Shown in pieces: positions 1 to 13,899 of a DNA stretch of 64,000 nucleotides. This stretch comes from Epiperipatus broadwayi. Lineage: Eukaryota > Onychophora > Udeonychophora > Euonychophora > Peripatidae. Within the stretch, counting starts at the first letter, position 1. The number at the start of each line of letters is the position of its first letter. The notes beneath the pieces are model-generated. The model worked only from the letters and a program-made list of their open reading frames with translations. It searched no databases and was not told where the DNA came from. The stretch spans positions 3,925,365 through 3,989,364 of the forward strand of contig JAQFVV010012477.1 in NCBI GenBank assembly GCA_028023455.1, written 5' to 3'. The position numbers and the translations under genes are program-made.

Positions 1-1990
1 GATTACATTTGGATTTCAGGGAAGGTACATTAATTATAAATCAATTATTTTGGAACCTTATGAGATGATTCATTTATTTCTTATCTGCGAAGAGAAATAG
101 GAAAAATATGATCATTTTGATATTATCGTGTGAGTCTACATTTATAGATTTTCTCAATAGTTAATTAATGATGTATTAATAGCGACTGAACGAAGGATGG
201 GTAGCGCTAATAAGCGATAATGTATATATACTAAAGTTAATTAAATTTAAACTATAACGAGAATTTTGGGATGACTTAGGGAACTTATATCATTATGGCG
301 TATAGACATCTGAACCATATGGAAGGATAAGAACGATAACGTGTGAACCGCATGATAAGGCCTGAGTAGACAATGAGCTTCATTTAGTTGGGAGCGAAGA
401 AAATTAATCTTATCCGCATTTGTGACGGATAGCATTGGGAATTGGTTGGCAAGATACTATGGTTCCAACTCATAGGATGTTAACCTATAGCAGCGCTTAC
501 CTAACCTAAGACAATCTGTAAGAGCTGGGGCCTCCACGCTCTGTCGAGAATTGTGCTTTATATAAGTATTCCATTATCGAGAAAACGTATGACAACGCCA
601 TTTCTAAATTAGGAATGTTATCACCGGGACACGTTACGAAAGCTGTCAGGTTTGATTTACCCTGATTTATACAGCCTTAAAATACTAATTAAGTCTAACG
701 TAATGAAATAATGATCTAAAGGCAGTCCCAAATGGGGCATACAACTTACTTAAAGGGTTTAGTCAATATCTTAAGGATAAATATTAAAACATTAAAATTC
801 CTTCGCTAAACGCATATTAATCCACCCGAGAACTAAGTGACTTAAATTATCGTTAGATGGCAGGGTAATTTATAAAATGAATCATCTAGACATAAGGATC
901 TGAATTAAAGTTATGTAATACTCAATTTTCATCATGTTAACCAATAGCGTAAAGCAATAGTAAATCATTTATTTAAATAGTAGTGAAAAGCATAATATTC
1001 ATTATTAAAACATAGTTTAGGACAATCTCTCGATCGGGCGAATTTTATAATGTGAATACTCTTACGTTTACGATTAAATATTCCGCAATGGCAGAACAGC
1101 AAAAATAAATAGGATTGATTCGCCAGATCGAGTTATTAGCATACTAAAAATTGATATGATTTGCATAATATTAAATAAACATTGCCGCATTAAAATAAAA
1201 ATACAAGGAGAGTGAGAACCTAGCAATCGAGTTTAGAAAGTAAAAATTACAGTTTAAATATACAACAAACAGAAATAATAAAACAAAAAAAAGAGGTCAT
1301 TATTTAGGCAGTTAATCGGCTTAGCATTACCGATCATGAAATAAGTAATTACATTTTTACATTAGGAGAAATTTCAGAACTAGAAATGTTTACATTTATA
1401 TTTTACAATAGAAAAGGTTATTAAGATGAAAGTTCGTTTATACGGTAAGGAATTACCTTTCTTTCCGATGAATTTCCAGCCGGATGCGCACATGTTGGTT
1501 CCATGTTTGATAAAGGAATTAATTTATGACAAATTGATGAAATTAAGGTTTCAGTCCATTCTTTATTCAATATTAAGTTCATTTTGGCAGTAATTGATGA
1601 ATGATGGTTTCCGAGTATTTAGGCATCGGTTAGATTTTTGGAAAGATCCGGGGAAGTAAATCTATGTTTTATTAGCCCGTCATGTTGCCGTTCAGAGGGG
1701 CATGACTTCCCCTTAGCAATGCGTTAGAAAAATGACATGTCTCCCTTTTTTAGTTAGAAAATGTGGTTGTATTTATACTCGTTATCACCGCCGCTGGGTA
1801 ATTCCCGGATGTTTTAATAACTACAATGATACAGCATATTTTGGACTACAAATGAGATTAAGTTCGAGAGTTGGTTTTGGTCTACTTTAAGCTGAAAATG
1901 GACCTGCGGAATCAACATTAACTAATCATGACGCTAAATCAATCTATATTACAATAAAACAAATTTCTTTTATAATTTGGAAGACGGTAA
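1..1990. other. CpG-retaining block, unidentified
   Basis: This block differs from the rest of the window. Counting by eye gives about 70 CpG dinucleotides in the first 2.3 kb, near the number expected from its base composition, whereas several kb to its right have almost none. It has no AT microsatellite and few homopolymers. No long ORF is present. The longest plus-strand reading frame I worked out is 55 codons (1426-1593), starting at ATG and ending TAA, with no recognised domain. A strong donor-like GTAAGT lies at 1987-1992, so a non-coding exon or first exon ending there is possible. Other possibilities are a recent insertion of foreign or organellar DNA, or an unmethylated regulatory region. 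I looked for mitochondrial rRNA and tRNA signatures and recognised none. Confidence 0.35.
1426..1593 (+). CDS. Possible 55-codon small ORF, unrecognised
   Basis: ATG at 1426 (context TTAAG-ATG) to TAA at 1591. The peptide begins MKVRLYGKEL, has a proline/aromatic-rich stretch (PFFPMNF) and a hydrophobic C-terminal third. I see no signal-peptide layout, cysteine pattern or family motif. It lies in the CpG-retaining block, where random ORFs of this length are not rare. It is listed only because it is the longest plus-strand frame there with an ATG; it may well be chance. Confidence 0.1.
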   Translation: MKVRLYGKELPFFPMNFQPDAHMLVPCLIKELIYDKLMKLRFQSILYSILSSFWQ

Positions 1991-2360
1991 GTCTTTTATT
2001 TACTAATTTTACATTCCCCTCTCGAACTTTCTCTCTATGAAAATATATGTATAAATAAAATAGACATTATGCAACGCTTTAAATTATTAAAATTGATCTG
2101 TTACACACACATACGCACGATTGTTTACCGTAATGAAAATATATAATTGTTTTTATGCATATTAATGTTAAATGAATTTAAAGTTTACACATACATAAAC
2201 AACCACGCACATTGGTATACCTTCACTCCCCGATGGTCTATAATTAAATGGTTAGGTTTGAATCCATGTTTGGTGGTTTCAAACATTATTAGAGAGTGAA
2301 GCCGAATGTGTGCAACAGATTCCGCTTCAATATATACTCTTATCATTATGTTAAACCAAA

Positions 2361-2650
2361 CAGACCAACAACATTTTGCCATGATAATTAATAAAACTGA
2401 AATGTAAATGTTTAGATTATCAAATCACTTTATTCTTAGAAACATATTCTGATTATAAATATTTATTATTTAAATGTAAGAAGAATATTTATTTATTTAA
2501 ACTTATCATGACAATTTCTCATCTCAAAATATATTTCATATATACCCTACTATTGCACAAAATCAAACAGACCAATGTCTTTTTATCACTATAATTAATA
2601 AAATTTATATGTAAATAAAAATGTTTAGATTTGCCAATCATTTTTACTTA
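2361..2650. repeat. Partial tandem duplication, ~207-bp period
   Basis: A stretch of about 85 bp beginning CAAACAGACCAA and containing ATAATTAATAAAA and AAATGTTTAGATT occurs at about 2355-2440 and again at about 2562-2650, offset by 207 bp, with scattered mismatches. It is a local duplication of non-coding DNA. No function is visible. Confidence 0.5.
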
Positions 2651-5600
2651 AATATCCTAATTTATATAAAAAGTAGCACATTATTCTTGATAATTTATTT
2701 CAAAATAAAACTTATTTTAAAAATATTGTCTCATAATTGCAATAATTCTGCATATGATCAAATTATACTTATCAATAATATTTTACAGAGTTTAAATATG
2801 TTCTTCAGTTTGGAGTACTGATAGAGTGACCACCATTGATATGTGAGGTCTGGAATCAATGCTGTGTTGTGCCAATTTTTTTTAGTAATATTAACTTTGT
2901 TTTTTTATTATGCCACAATATCTTTTGCACATTTTACTAAATAGCTTTTCCTATTTTTAATGATATCTTTTTTTAGGTGCCATATTATCTTTTTACATGG
3001 TTTACTAAACAGCTTTTCTTGGATGCATTATTTAGTTAAAAACATGTAATTGATCCTTAATTCATACTGCTGTCCAAATCTAAGAAAAACAGAATGGGTA
3101 AAGACAATTTTAAAAAAGGTATTATTGCATATCAAAATATTTAATTCTTAACAAATTTCATGGTAATGGTATTATATAATGCAAACCCCTATATGATTGC
3201 ACTATTGACAAAGTTCAAAAAATGTATATAGTAGAACAAACCAAGTGTTTGATTTTTTTTATTTATAGTTATCCAACATAACCTATGATTAATCAAAATA
3301 AAGTGTAAGGCATTTTCATTGGTTCTAAAAATGTATTGAATAAACAATCTAAGTATGAAAATTTAAAATTTAATTCCTTAAATAAATTCTGAATAAATCC
3401 TTAATTGTTGAACCATATAATAAAGTATAATATATACAATAGAACTTATTATTAAGTATTAAAATATATAATACAGTAGTGTAAATATTTTATTATTGAA
3501 TGAAAACAAATGAACTGTAGGTTTATTCCCTTGTCTATATTGAAATTATTTTTATTAAAAAAAAATAAACAAGTTTTATGTCTGAGAGATTCTGATTTAA
3601 AAATCACAAATGGATTTTGAAAAAGAACAACTTTCTTTAATAAGTTGTTAATGGGATGGAAGAGTTATATCAGCCATGTTATTTAAAATTAACTTAGTTT
3701 GATGGTCCTAGTAAAATATAAAAAATATATAAATAAACAATGTAAGTATGAAAATTTAAAATATTGGACTATATATAATGAAATAACACCAGATAAAAAA
3801 TTAAATAGTAGTGTAAATATTTTATTTTTGAAGGAATATAATTTTCTTAATAGAAAATGTAAGTAAGTTATGCATGAGAGATTTTCAATAGGTTTTTAAA
3901 CAAACAACTATTTTTAATGAATTATTGATCTGATGGTTAAAATTGATCTTAATACTGATTCAAAAAGAATAATGAAGACAAGCTAGGTTCCAGGCTCTCT
4001 TTGCTCCTTGCTATAAAGGAAGTAACTCAGAAATGAAGCATTTCAAAGAATGTTATTCTGAATGTACATAATACTTTTAATAACCAGACAAGTAACTTAT
4101 ATATTATATAATTACTTATGTAACATCAGAGTCAGCCTGAGAAGAGGAGGGGAGCAGTGTAATGGGTTTGTACATGTATGTAGTGGTGATTCTTTTAAAT
4201 ATGATAAAAACACATATATTTAAAAAAATATTTTATTTATAGATATTTCCTATCTATATTAGCAATTTTGTAAGATTGTCCAAAAAATAATGGGAAAACT
4301 TTTGAAAGAAAAAATTAAAAATTTCGAACTTATTCAACATATATTTTTGTTTTAAGATATTATTTAATTATTGTTTCAAAAATTATTTTTTTTTTAAACA
4401 TTAATTTATTTTACTTTAGCATTTATTTTATTCTCTGGGTTTATTTTATAGTAATAAATAAATAAAGCATGTAAGGTATTTATTTACCAAACATGTTAAT
4501 TAACTTAAACCCATATTTTCAAGTTTTTATTGCAAAAGTACTGGGGAAAAAACATCTTCTAATTTACAAATAGGGATGGGGTGGAGAGTGAGGGCAGTAC
4601 TAAATTTTATCTTGTACAAGTGTCCTTTTTACTCATGTGGCAGTGCTGGCCACATAAATAAAAAATTAAACTTTAAAAGCCCCAATTTAATTATATTATT
4701 TCCTTATGATTATTTTTGCATAATTAAAATGCAGATATGTAAATATTGATAATTTATTATGCATTTATATTAGAAAACTAGCAAATTATTAATTAAAACT
4801 GGTATTGCAAACTGAAATCCTATTATTAGAAAAATCCTGTTAAATTATCAATATTGCATCTAAAACTTCATGAAAATCTTCTAATTATTATATTTGATAC
4901 TTTATAAAAAAAAAAGCTAGATTATTAGTAAAAATATTTAGGTAATTGCAATATTACCAGTTTTCATACATTTTTTCTAATTTATAATTCTTATATAATC
5001 TAGTTGTAATAACCTAAATATTAATTTATTATTGTTTAAAGATGAACCAGATAAATTATCACTAGATAATATGAATTCAATTTGCAGTGTCAGTTTTTAA
5101 TTGGTTATTGGACTGGTTATCAATATTTACATATAAATGTCTACAAAATACCTACTTATATAATATATATTATGATCTCATAATGCAGCATTTTGCCATG
5201 AACATTATTTGATTCAAACTTAAGTGGAATTTATTAAATAGCTAAATTTTCAAGTAATGTTATAAATTTTACAAGTATCTATACTAGTTCATTTAGAAAA
5301 TGAGTATTTAGCTAGGAAATAAGATAAGGTTAAAAAAACCCTTCTATTAGAATAAAGACAAATATTTTCTTTATTCTTTATTTTATAAATAGATGCTGGT
5401 CAGATCTTTTTAATGGCTATTTAAAGTTATTTGAAGTGTTTATCTATTGGGTATCTTTTGTCCTACATTTCAATAATTATAATTCTTTTTACCAGATAAA
5501 GATAAAGGATAAAACAAATTAAAACAGTTAATATAGGAAAGAGGCTTATCTGATATATATATATGTTTTAAAAGTTAAATGTAACAAATAACCATGCAAT

Positions 5601-8600
5601 ATTTAATATAACTAGTGATATATATATATTGTGACCTTCAGTTCTTACTGAGAACTGTAGGTTAAGTGTTGTAGTAATATATATTTTTTTAAAAATTATA
5701 GTTTATTTTCATGCAATAAGAGCTATTATAATAATAGTAATTTAAGTGCATTTGCAATTTATAGTCATGTAATAGTCATTATTATAAGATAGTGTTAATT
5801 TAAAAATCAATCACATATATATGTGCTCTTCACACTTATTAATTCAAATTCTTTATGATTATAAGTCCTTAACTATACAATTATTAAAATAATATCAGCT
5901 TAACTGTTATATTCTATTTATTAAATTAAAATGTCATAAAAGAACTTTAAAATAAGTTTAAAATTTAGAAAAGGTCTTAAACATTTAAGATAACTTTAAA
6001 TAAACTACGTAATTTAATTTTAATATTATAGCTAATCCATTTACAGTTTATTTAAAAGTACAATTTAGAAGAGTACTAAAGTAGTTGTAATTATTAGTTG
6101 AAGAATGTATTTTAATCTTTAGAAGTCTTAGAGATTAATTAATAATTATAAATTAATTATTAGTTCAAAAAGTTATCTTGTTCTGAGTGTGAGAGTGCAT
6201 GCAACTAATTACCTAAAAATACTTCTTTGTTGGAAAATTAATGTTTAAAATGTATAAAGATGCAATTGTAAATTTAGCAATCTTCTGAGAATTTACTTTT
6301 ATTTCATTAAATAATCTGTTAAATACTTATTTTAAAAATGATATAATATTTAATAATTATGTCAAGACAATTAAGTATGAAATTTTTTTTTACAATACGT
6401 AAATTACATTTATTTTTTACACTCAGTTACAAAAGCATTTGAGTTTTTAGTTAATTAGGTCCTCTAGGATGAATATTTCAGTTGTCAATCATCCAATCAA
6501 TTTCCATCACATGACTTACTTTATAAAAGTTTGGTTTGTCAAACTTACCCACACACCTCATTTTTATTTTGTGCTTTCAAGTTATAATTTTGGTAATTAA
6601 TTTTTATTTGCTAATTTAAATAAAATATGCATTGCTACAATAATTATCTATTAAGATATTCTTTTAACCTAGATGCTCAACACTTCAAATTATCATAATC
6701 TCACTATAGAATATTACTTTTCATCTCATGGTTACATTGTAGGAAGTGTTATATTGTCCCATCATATTAAGATTGCAATATGCATTGTACAAACTTTAAT
6801 TAATTCAAATTTATTTGTTTTATTCTATTAAAACTATATTCTAAAAAAGATAATTCTTAAATTAAATACTAGAACTTTTAAACCATATTTTATTAATTCT
6901 GAAAATAACTTATCTGCTATTTTTAAAAGAACTAACAATACTTATTTGAATATTGCATATCGCTATTGTTTTCCGGAGCATGCTCTTTTGGATTAATTCA
7001 ATATTATTATTAAATTTGAACTTTCATCCAGAATAGCAGGACCCAGAAAAATGATAAAGGAATTCAAAAATGTTAATTGCTAATGCATAGATATTTATTT
7101 AAGTTGTTTATGTACATATTTTATGAATGCTCTTTTTAAAATGTATAATCATATTTTAATTATTTCAAAGGAAGACATTTGTTTTCTTTATTAATTATAT
7201 GCTAACTTTTGAAAAAAATATTATAAACTGTTAGCTACTAATGTATTATTAATATAAGAGACATCATTTATGCATTTGTCTAGTAATAAAGTTTTCTTTG
7301 CTGAATGTGATAATAATAATATTTGTTTTATTCGAAGTATAACTATGCTAAATTAATCTTTAAAAGGAAATATAATTCGAATTTGAACTTAATGCTAGTT
7401 TAATCTGTGCACTATTGATAAAGTCTTATAGTTATTAAATATGCTATATAATTTATGAAATGTTTGATTTAAAGAAGATATAAAATTTTATTTATTGTTG
7501 TTTGCATTTACAAGAACTTATGCTATATCTGTTTACGTATTTCACGAATGCTACTTTCATAAAAAAATATTGAATTTTTCAGTATTTAAATAGAAACAAT
7601 ATATTTTCAATCTGTTTGTTTGCATTTATAAAATATATTTGCTCTTATGTTTTAATTCATTACCACACTCTATTTGCCCTTCGGAAATTTTGATTTAAAG
7701 CTCCTCACTGTGCCCCATTTCAGAATATTTACTCTTCATTTATATTCGTCAGACAATAAAAAACTGTGCTCCTCAAAAAGAAATACTGATCTTATATCTC
7801 CAATGTGCTACTTAAAATTTATAATACTCATTGTATTGCTTTGCAATGTTTGTAGTATTCACCATTCTACTTATTTAATCTACATTAGTTAATTTAGATT
7901 AGCTATATTTTTGGTTAAATCAGTAACTTAGAATGTCTGCTTATCTCATATTTGAAATTGCTGTTATTGTTTAAGTTTATAATGTCATCTGGATAAACTT
8001 TAGCCTAGCTAAGAACTTTTATTTGACTTTATCTGGTGTAATGATATAAACATCAAGATTTAAGGACTCTTTATTTTATTGGTAAATGAATATAAAATAT
8101 TTAATTCACTATTTATTTGATTTTATATGCATTATATTTATTTATGTTGCTCTGTATAATTTTATGTATAAGTTTAACATATATTTTCATGTTAAGTTCT
8201 CAGAATATTAATAGTGTATCAAATATATTTTAGAGTGTATTATACTCATCCCATTTTGAATTTATTTTGTATGTGCATAAGTGCTTGACAGAGTTTGTAA
8301 AGTTGATGTATATTTTCATTATTGAATTGTTTTGCCACAATTTTATATGTTTAGCTATATTTTTGCTATATTTATTATTTTATTGGCTTTACATATAACT
8401 TATTTGTTATTTAAGAGATGGAATTATTTTTTTCTTTTTTATAGCTTATTGTATTATGACAATTAGTTTTGTTATATTTTTGTGATATTAAGCATACAAC
8501 ACTATATTTAAGCAAACACCTTCTCTTTGAGGTTTCATTCACATATTTCATGATTTTCTAATTCTTTGCTACCTAATGTGTAGCTGTTATTTGAGTTCAA

Positions 8601-11110
8601 GCCATAATTCTATATTGCTTTCGCTTCCTCAATCCCTTAATGTGGATTTTAATAATATATTAGTTAAACTCATGTGTAATATGCAATCATGTCTTTATCC
8701 TGGCATTTGATATTTTTAGAGGTAATGCATAATACCAACCATTCCTTGTGTTGCACTCATTATAGATCAGAGTAGGTTTTGATATGTATGTTTTGGTATG
8801 CGTCCAGTTAGCATATCCAGATGTTGTAAAACTTGATAAAATATTTGTTATTAAATGTATAATTGTTTATGTGGCTGTATAAAAATTTATACATCTTCAG
8901 TATTCATTGCTACAAAAAGGATGATAAAATTTTATCTTATTTAGTTTTATTGAATACATTTTATACAGGGACTGTATAGTAGCAAGTGAAATTATTGAAG
9001 GTGAGAATTTGGCTAAACCTACAAGAAGTCAGACTAAAATTTCTAATTTACTGGTTATTTTGCTGCATCTTAAATTGTAACTCATAATTTTTCTTTTGTA
9101 TTTTATTTTTGGGAAATTTTTGGTAATTTGTAAAGTTTATACAATAGCCTGATATTTGCCTATTCAATTTATAACTATCAAAAAATGTTATTTTAATTAT
9201 TACTTTTTGTTTCTATGTCTTTTATCATCATCTGCATCTTTCAGGAATCTAATAATATCACATGCATATTTATTTATTTTATGCATTGTGGGTGCAAGAG
9301 TATGAGAAAATATGATAATAAAAGTCACATTATTAAAATTATTTTACTGATGTTAAGATAATATCTAAGAAAAAGAATATTTTATTTATTTTAATGATAA
9401 TATCATTTTATACACCTACTATAAGATCATTTTATTCTATTTCATTTATTTTAGGCCAAACCATAAGATCACTTTACTGTATTCATCTTGAGTTAAGGTC
9501 CTAAGATTGTTTTATTTTATTTTAATATAAGACTGGAACAAACCCTATTGGTGTGATATTTGGGTAGCAACAAATTCCCTTTCCTACTCATGATATCACA
9601 AATGTCATCTTAGTGTGTTAGCATGATTTTAATATTAAGATTTTTTCATGTTTAATTTTAATTCTAAATGTAATAATTGTTTGATTCAGTAAGATATCAA
9701 CTTAAAGGTACAGTCATGCCTTATTGTTATTATTTGTTGCTAGGATCACATTATTGAATGGTTTGAAGATTTAAAAGAAGATATGCTTAAGATAAAAATA
9801 TTGTAAGAAATAATTAGGTGGCATAGAACATCTAGTTATTGCTATACCTTAGATCTGATAGTTAGAAGAATAATTATGACTATAAGATTTGGTTGTATTT
9901 TAGAAGATGTGTTGGATAAAAAATACTGAAAGTAACCTAACCTTCCTTTTGTGTCATATGATGCATAAAATTTTAAGAGTTATATTGTGTTTTTAAGAGA
10001 GATTATGAGAACTCTCCATTTGTTATAATTAATAATGCACCCATTTTTGCTCATATAGCAACATATATGCACTAGCAATACTTTATGTATTTTAAGATAA
10101 TCCTGAGTTTACATTTTGGTTATAAGACCATTTATTTACTTTTTGAGGTCACAATTTTGGCGTCTTTGAATTTGTTGGTTACAATTTTGGTTATATGACC
10201 AGTCGGGTCATTTTAATTTTTTAAGGTTCCAATATATATAATTATGCTATTTATAAAACAATTTTATGAGTAAAAGTCTACCAATATCTTCTAGAAATAT
10301 GTTTCTATTATAATCTACCCCATCAGCAGTTAACAACCAATTAATACCTGTTCAGAAATTGCAATGCCAATTTCTATTTAAACCCCATTGCAATATTAAG
10401 TTTAATATAAAATTCTGAATATTAATTTAGTTGTAATTTAATAAAGCCTTCTTGGTACCAGCTTATAATTAATGTTTATTTAAAAACAAAGTGTTTCAAA
10501 ATGCATTGCTTTGACTATTAACACTAAGCCATTACAATGGAGGCTTTATTTAAATCACCATTAAATTTGCATTCTAACTTTGATCTTAAATTGAAAATTG
10601 TGACAGGGTTAAAATAAAAATAGCATAGTAATTTTTGATGGGTGCTAATTGGTTTGTAGGCTGCTATAACAGTATATATGACCCATAGAGTTTAATTGAT
10701 TTTTCATTAAATACTATTACTTAAAAGATCGTAAAAGTTTTTTTTACAGACAATGCAAGTAAAATTAATGATGTGTGATATTGTTACATATGTTTGTCAT
10801 TTGTATAGTAATTAGATCATTCAAAAGAGTCTGTCATGTTGATTTAAACAATATTTGAATTTAAGCATAATTCCTAATATTTTTATATTTTACAATAAAT
10901 TGTTCCTATAGTGTGCTTACATGTGTTTTATACTTACAAAATAATAAATGGCAATTAGATAAGGCATTGCTGTTATGGATCAAAGGTGTATGTAAATATG
11001 AAATTTTTTTGATTCATTGACTACTCATTGATTGACACAAGCTACCCATGGAGTTAATTAATTTGTTAGTATCATTTGTTACAAAATTTACATTTGTTTT
11101 TTAAAATATT
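2651..11110. other. AT-rich non-genic stretch
   Basis: About 8.4 kb of very AT-rich, CpG-poor sequence with stops in every frame at short intervals. I see no LINE, SINE or terminal inverted repeats here. Minor items are short ATATAT runs (about 5551-5564 and 5621-5630), a 7-bp hairpin CAGTTCT/AGAACTG at 5639-5657, a loose three-fold repeat around ATAAGATCATTTTATT near 9415-9530, and a repeated ATTTTGGTTATAWGACC at about 10115 and 10183. A promoter-like arrangement near 6490-6530 is discussed in the findings. Confidence 0.6.
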
Positions 11111-11115
11111 ATATA

Positions 11116-12167
11116 CACCTGGGTCTCGTTTTATGCCAATTATTTTAATGCGATTTTGAAGTTATGCGATTCATGTTTCTTCTTAATATGTTTCATATTT
11201 CACTATATTTATTATATATCAAGAAATTTAAATTATTAATAACTTATTTTGACTTGAAATATTTTTTTTTCTTCAAAATATAATGTTATATTAGCAGGTA
11301 ACATGAACATGGCATGAAGCTATATTTAGAATAAATAACACACTTATACTAATGAGTAAATAATAATAATAATAGATTTATACTTATATATAAAAATATC
11401 ACAGTAAATATTCAAAAATTTTAAACTTTTAAAAGTATTTTATAGGTATAACAGAAATAAATAATGTAGATTTTTTAAAAATAAATAATAAAGATTTTAT
11501 TGATTTTATAAACTGAAAATAATATTTTTAATGATAATGTATAATCTTTTTGTTTTGATTGCGATTCTCATTTTTTAATATAGAAACAAAATGTGAACAT
11601 TTAAAAATTATTTCAGTAGTAAAAATCAGTTGTTCAACAGAAAACCATTAACACAGCACAAGACTGAAATTGGCACTAGTTGTGTAAATGGGATGGAGCA
11701 GAATATGGTAAAAATTAGAGCGGGAAATGGAAAATAAAGCAGCTAACAAGCTTCTTTGGGCATAATTGCTGAGAGATTCTTGACTTTGTTCAAGTAGAAG
11801 CTACATCACATCACATCGATGAATCTGATTTCTTACCAGTTTACAAACGAACTGCACATTCGAAAATAGGACAATGATTACATTCGAAAATAGCGATAAT
11901 GATTAAAATACATATGAAAAAATGCAAATTAAATACTGTAGTTAATAAAAAAAAGTAAAAAAAGTTTGTCTTGTACCTATTTTTTTATTTGTCATAATTT
12001 ATTTCCTTATTTTTTTAATGCGAATTTTAAAGTAATTTTTCCTTGTTACTTTGCTTTTATGCGAATATCCTCCCTTTTTCAAGGTAAGTTAAGTCTATTT
12101 TTGTGCGATTTTTTTTAATATGGGTTTTCTGTGGAACCTATCTACCACATAAAATGAAACCCAGATG
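11116..12167. mobile_element. Tigger/pogo-like DNA transposon, non-autonomous
   Basis: The ends form terminal inverted repeats: left CACCTGGGTCTCGTTTTATG, and right (read on the minus strand) CATCTGGGTTTCATTTTATG, with 17 of 20 identical. Each end abuts a TA dinucleotide (11114-11115 and 12168-12169), the target duplication of the Tc1/mariner superfamily. Subterminal motifs of the TTTTATGCGA / AATGCGATTTT type recur inside both ends, as is common in Tigger/pogo elements. At 1,052 bp it is shorter than an autonomous copy, and I see no transposase ORF. A short internal direct repeat (ACATTCGAAAATAG, about 11858 and 11880) lies near the right third. The superfamily rests on the TA duplication and end sequence; the family assignment is inference. 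Confidence 0.75.
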
Positions 12168-12465
12168 TATATTAAAATATTATATATATGCATAATTAGT
12201 ATTAGTAAAATAATTCCAATATTCATGTGTAATTTAATTTAAATGAGATATAATATTCCTTGTCCAATATTTTTATGGAGAAATTGGATTATTTATACAT
12301 AATTCACACTATATGAAATGTGAATAATTGATCTAAATGTTAGGTCTATATTATTTGAATAATGTATAACTAATATAATTCCGGTAATGATCTGGAACAT
12401 TAATGAAATACTAAATAGTGATGCATAATTACATAAGTATGAAATATTTGATAGAGTTGGTAAAT

Positions 12466-12469
12466 CAAT

Positions 12470-12506
<37 letters not shown>
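12466..12506. repeat. (TG)n(TA)n microsatellite
   Basis: A compound dinucleotide tract: a few TG units followed by about 14 TA units. It marks the left edge of the less AT-rich segment that follows. Confidence 0.95.
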
Positions 12507-12509
<3 letters not shown>

Positions 12510-12512
<3 letters not shown>

Positions 12513-13400
12513 GGTCGGGGATGATGATGAAATAATCCAGCCTTACTGCATCTGCTGACAGAGCACCACTAGGCTACTTTGAACCTAGAAAATTTATAAA
12601 GTCGACAGATATGCACTGTTAAAATCACAGCTGTCAGCCCAAGTCACTAGCTCAAGTAGATGCAGAAACTTAATATATTTATTAAAATATATTTTTAATA
12701 ATAAAGAATAAAAAAGCAAGCACTGTCAGTTTTAATACTATAAAAAAGATTTTATTTACAACACACAAACTTTAAAAAAATTAATTTTTATAACACAAGT
12801 AGAAATTTATGTTTTATTCTGTTCCATTATTATTTTATTTGTTTTTAACTTTAATTTTAAATTTTAGAATGTTGAGTATAGATGAGCTACCTAGACACAC
12901 TCATGAATTTTCAAATCACTTGACTCCAGACTAAAAATCCATAGCCACACCAATACTCGCTTCCAGATATATATCAGCAACCAATGCAATGTGAACATGT
13001 TAGCATAGAATCACATCGACAGGAATGTGCATCTGAAGAGTGTGATATTATTGGAGAAGACATGACCTTCATCCCACAGGAATGTGCATCTGTCAGGCGA
13101 AGGAAACATGCATATAAAATAATAAAAAGAAATGCTACATATGGATGGGAGAGCAGTCTTATCTTGCCGGCTTATCATCCAATATCCATAGAGCTGGAAT
13201 GGATCAATGGTGCAGGAAATACATCTGCATCAATTTCAACAGTATGACTGCCTCTTTGGGGTCATGCATTCAGTTGGACTTGTTGTCCTAGGTGCTAACA
13301 CACTTCACATTACATTGATATAAACATCCACATATCTCTCCACCAGCATTGACACAACTACAAACAAATAGTCCAAAATCAAAACCCCTTTAAATTAACC
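12510..13400. other. Less AT-rich unidentified segment, likely old repeat
   Basis: Base composition rises well above the flanks, and TG/CA dinucleotides are common, as in a decayed methylated repeat. A reading frame of 87 codons on the plus strand (12984-13247) encodes two copies of QECAS (about residues 13-17 and 32-36), reflecting a repeated CAGGAATGTGCATCTG at about 13020 and 13078. I recognise no transposon or host domain in either strand. It could be an exon of an unknown gene, but no convincing splice pair is visible, so a degraded mobile element is more likely. Confidence 0.35.
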
Positions 13401-13899
13401 TATATTTAAACTAGTCTAGCAGCCATCTATACTCAACTAACATTTAAATCATTTTATTAATTTAATAAAAATAAAATATTTAGTTTACAGTTTTAAAATC
13501 ATTTTAAAATGAGCATTATATTTAACTTATTATTTTTTTTTCACAAATACTATTTTAACCTATTTTTAAAATTTAATAATGCACAAATAACAATGTGTTT
13601 CTATTTTTAAATTTAAGTTTGCAATCGCAAACCCCTACCCTATTAAAAACAGATATTAATTTAGCATGAATAAAAATATAAAAAAATACAATACATTTTT
13701 TTTTTAAAGAGATTACGTTTAAGACTTTAAATAAGAGTTTATAAAAATAAAGTTCAGGTTTGCTTGAGAGAGAAAGTCTATTATTCATTTTAAAGATAGA
13801 AGAAGTTCGAAGATTTTAAATTTAACAGTTTATATTTCATTTTATCTTTTATAAATTATACTTTCCTTTATCCGTGCTCATTCTCTTGCAACGAAAATT

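Noticed and set aside
1-1990. Mitochondrial insertion with rRNA genes
   Set aside because: The composition prompted the idea, but I could not find conserved small- or large-subunit rRNA motifs or tRNA folds on either strand; a search is needed to exclude it.
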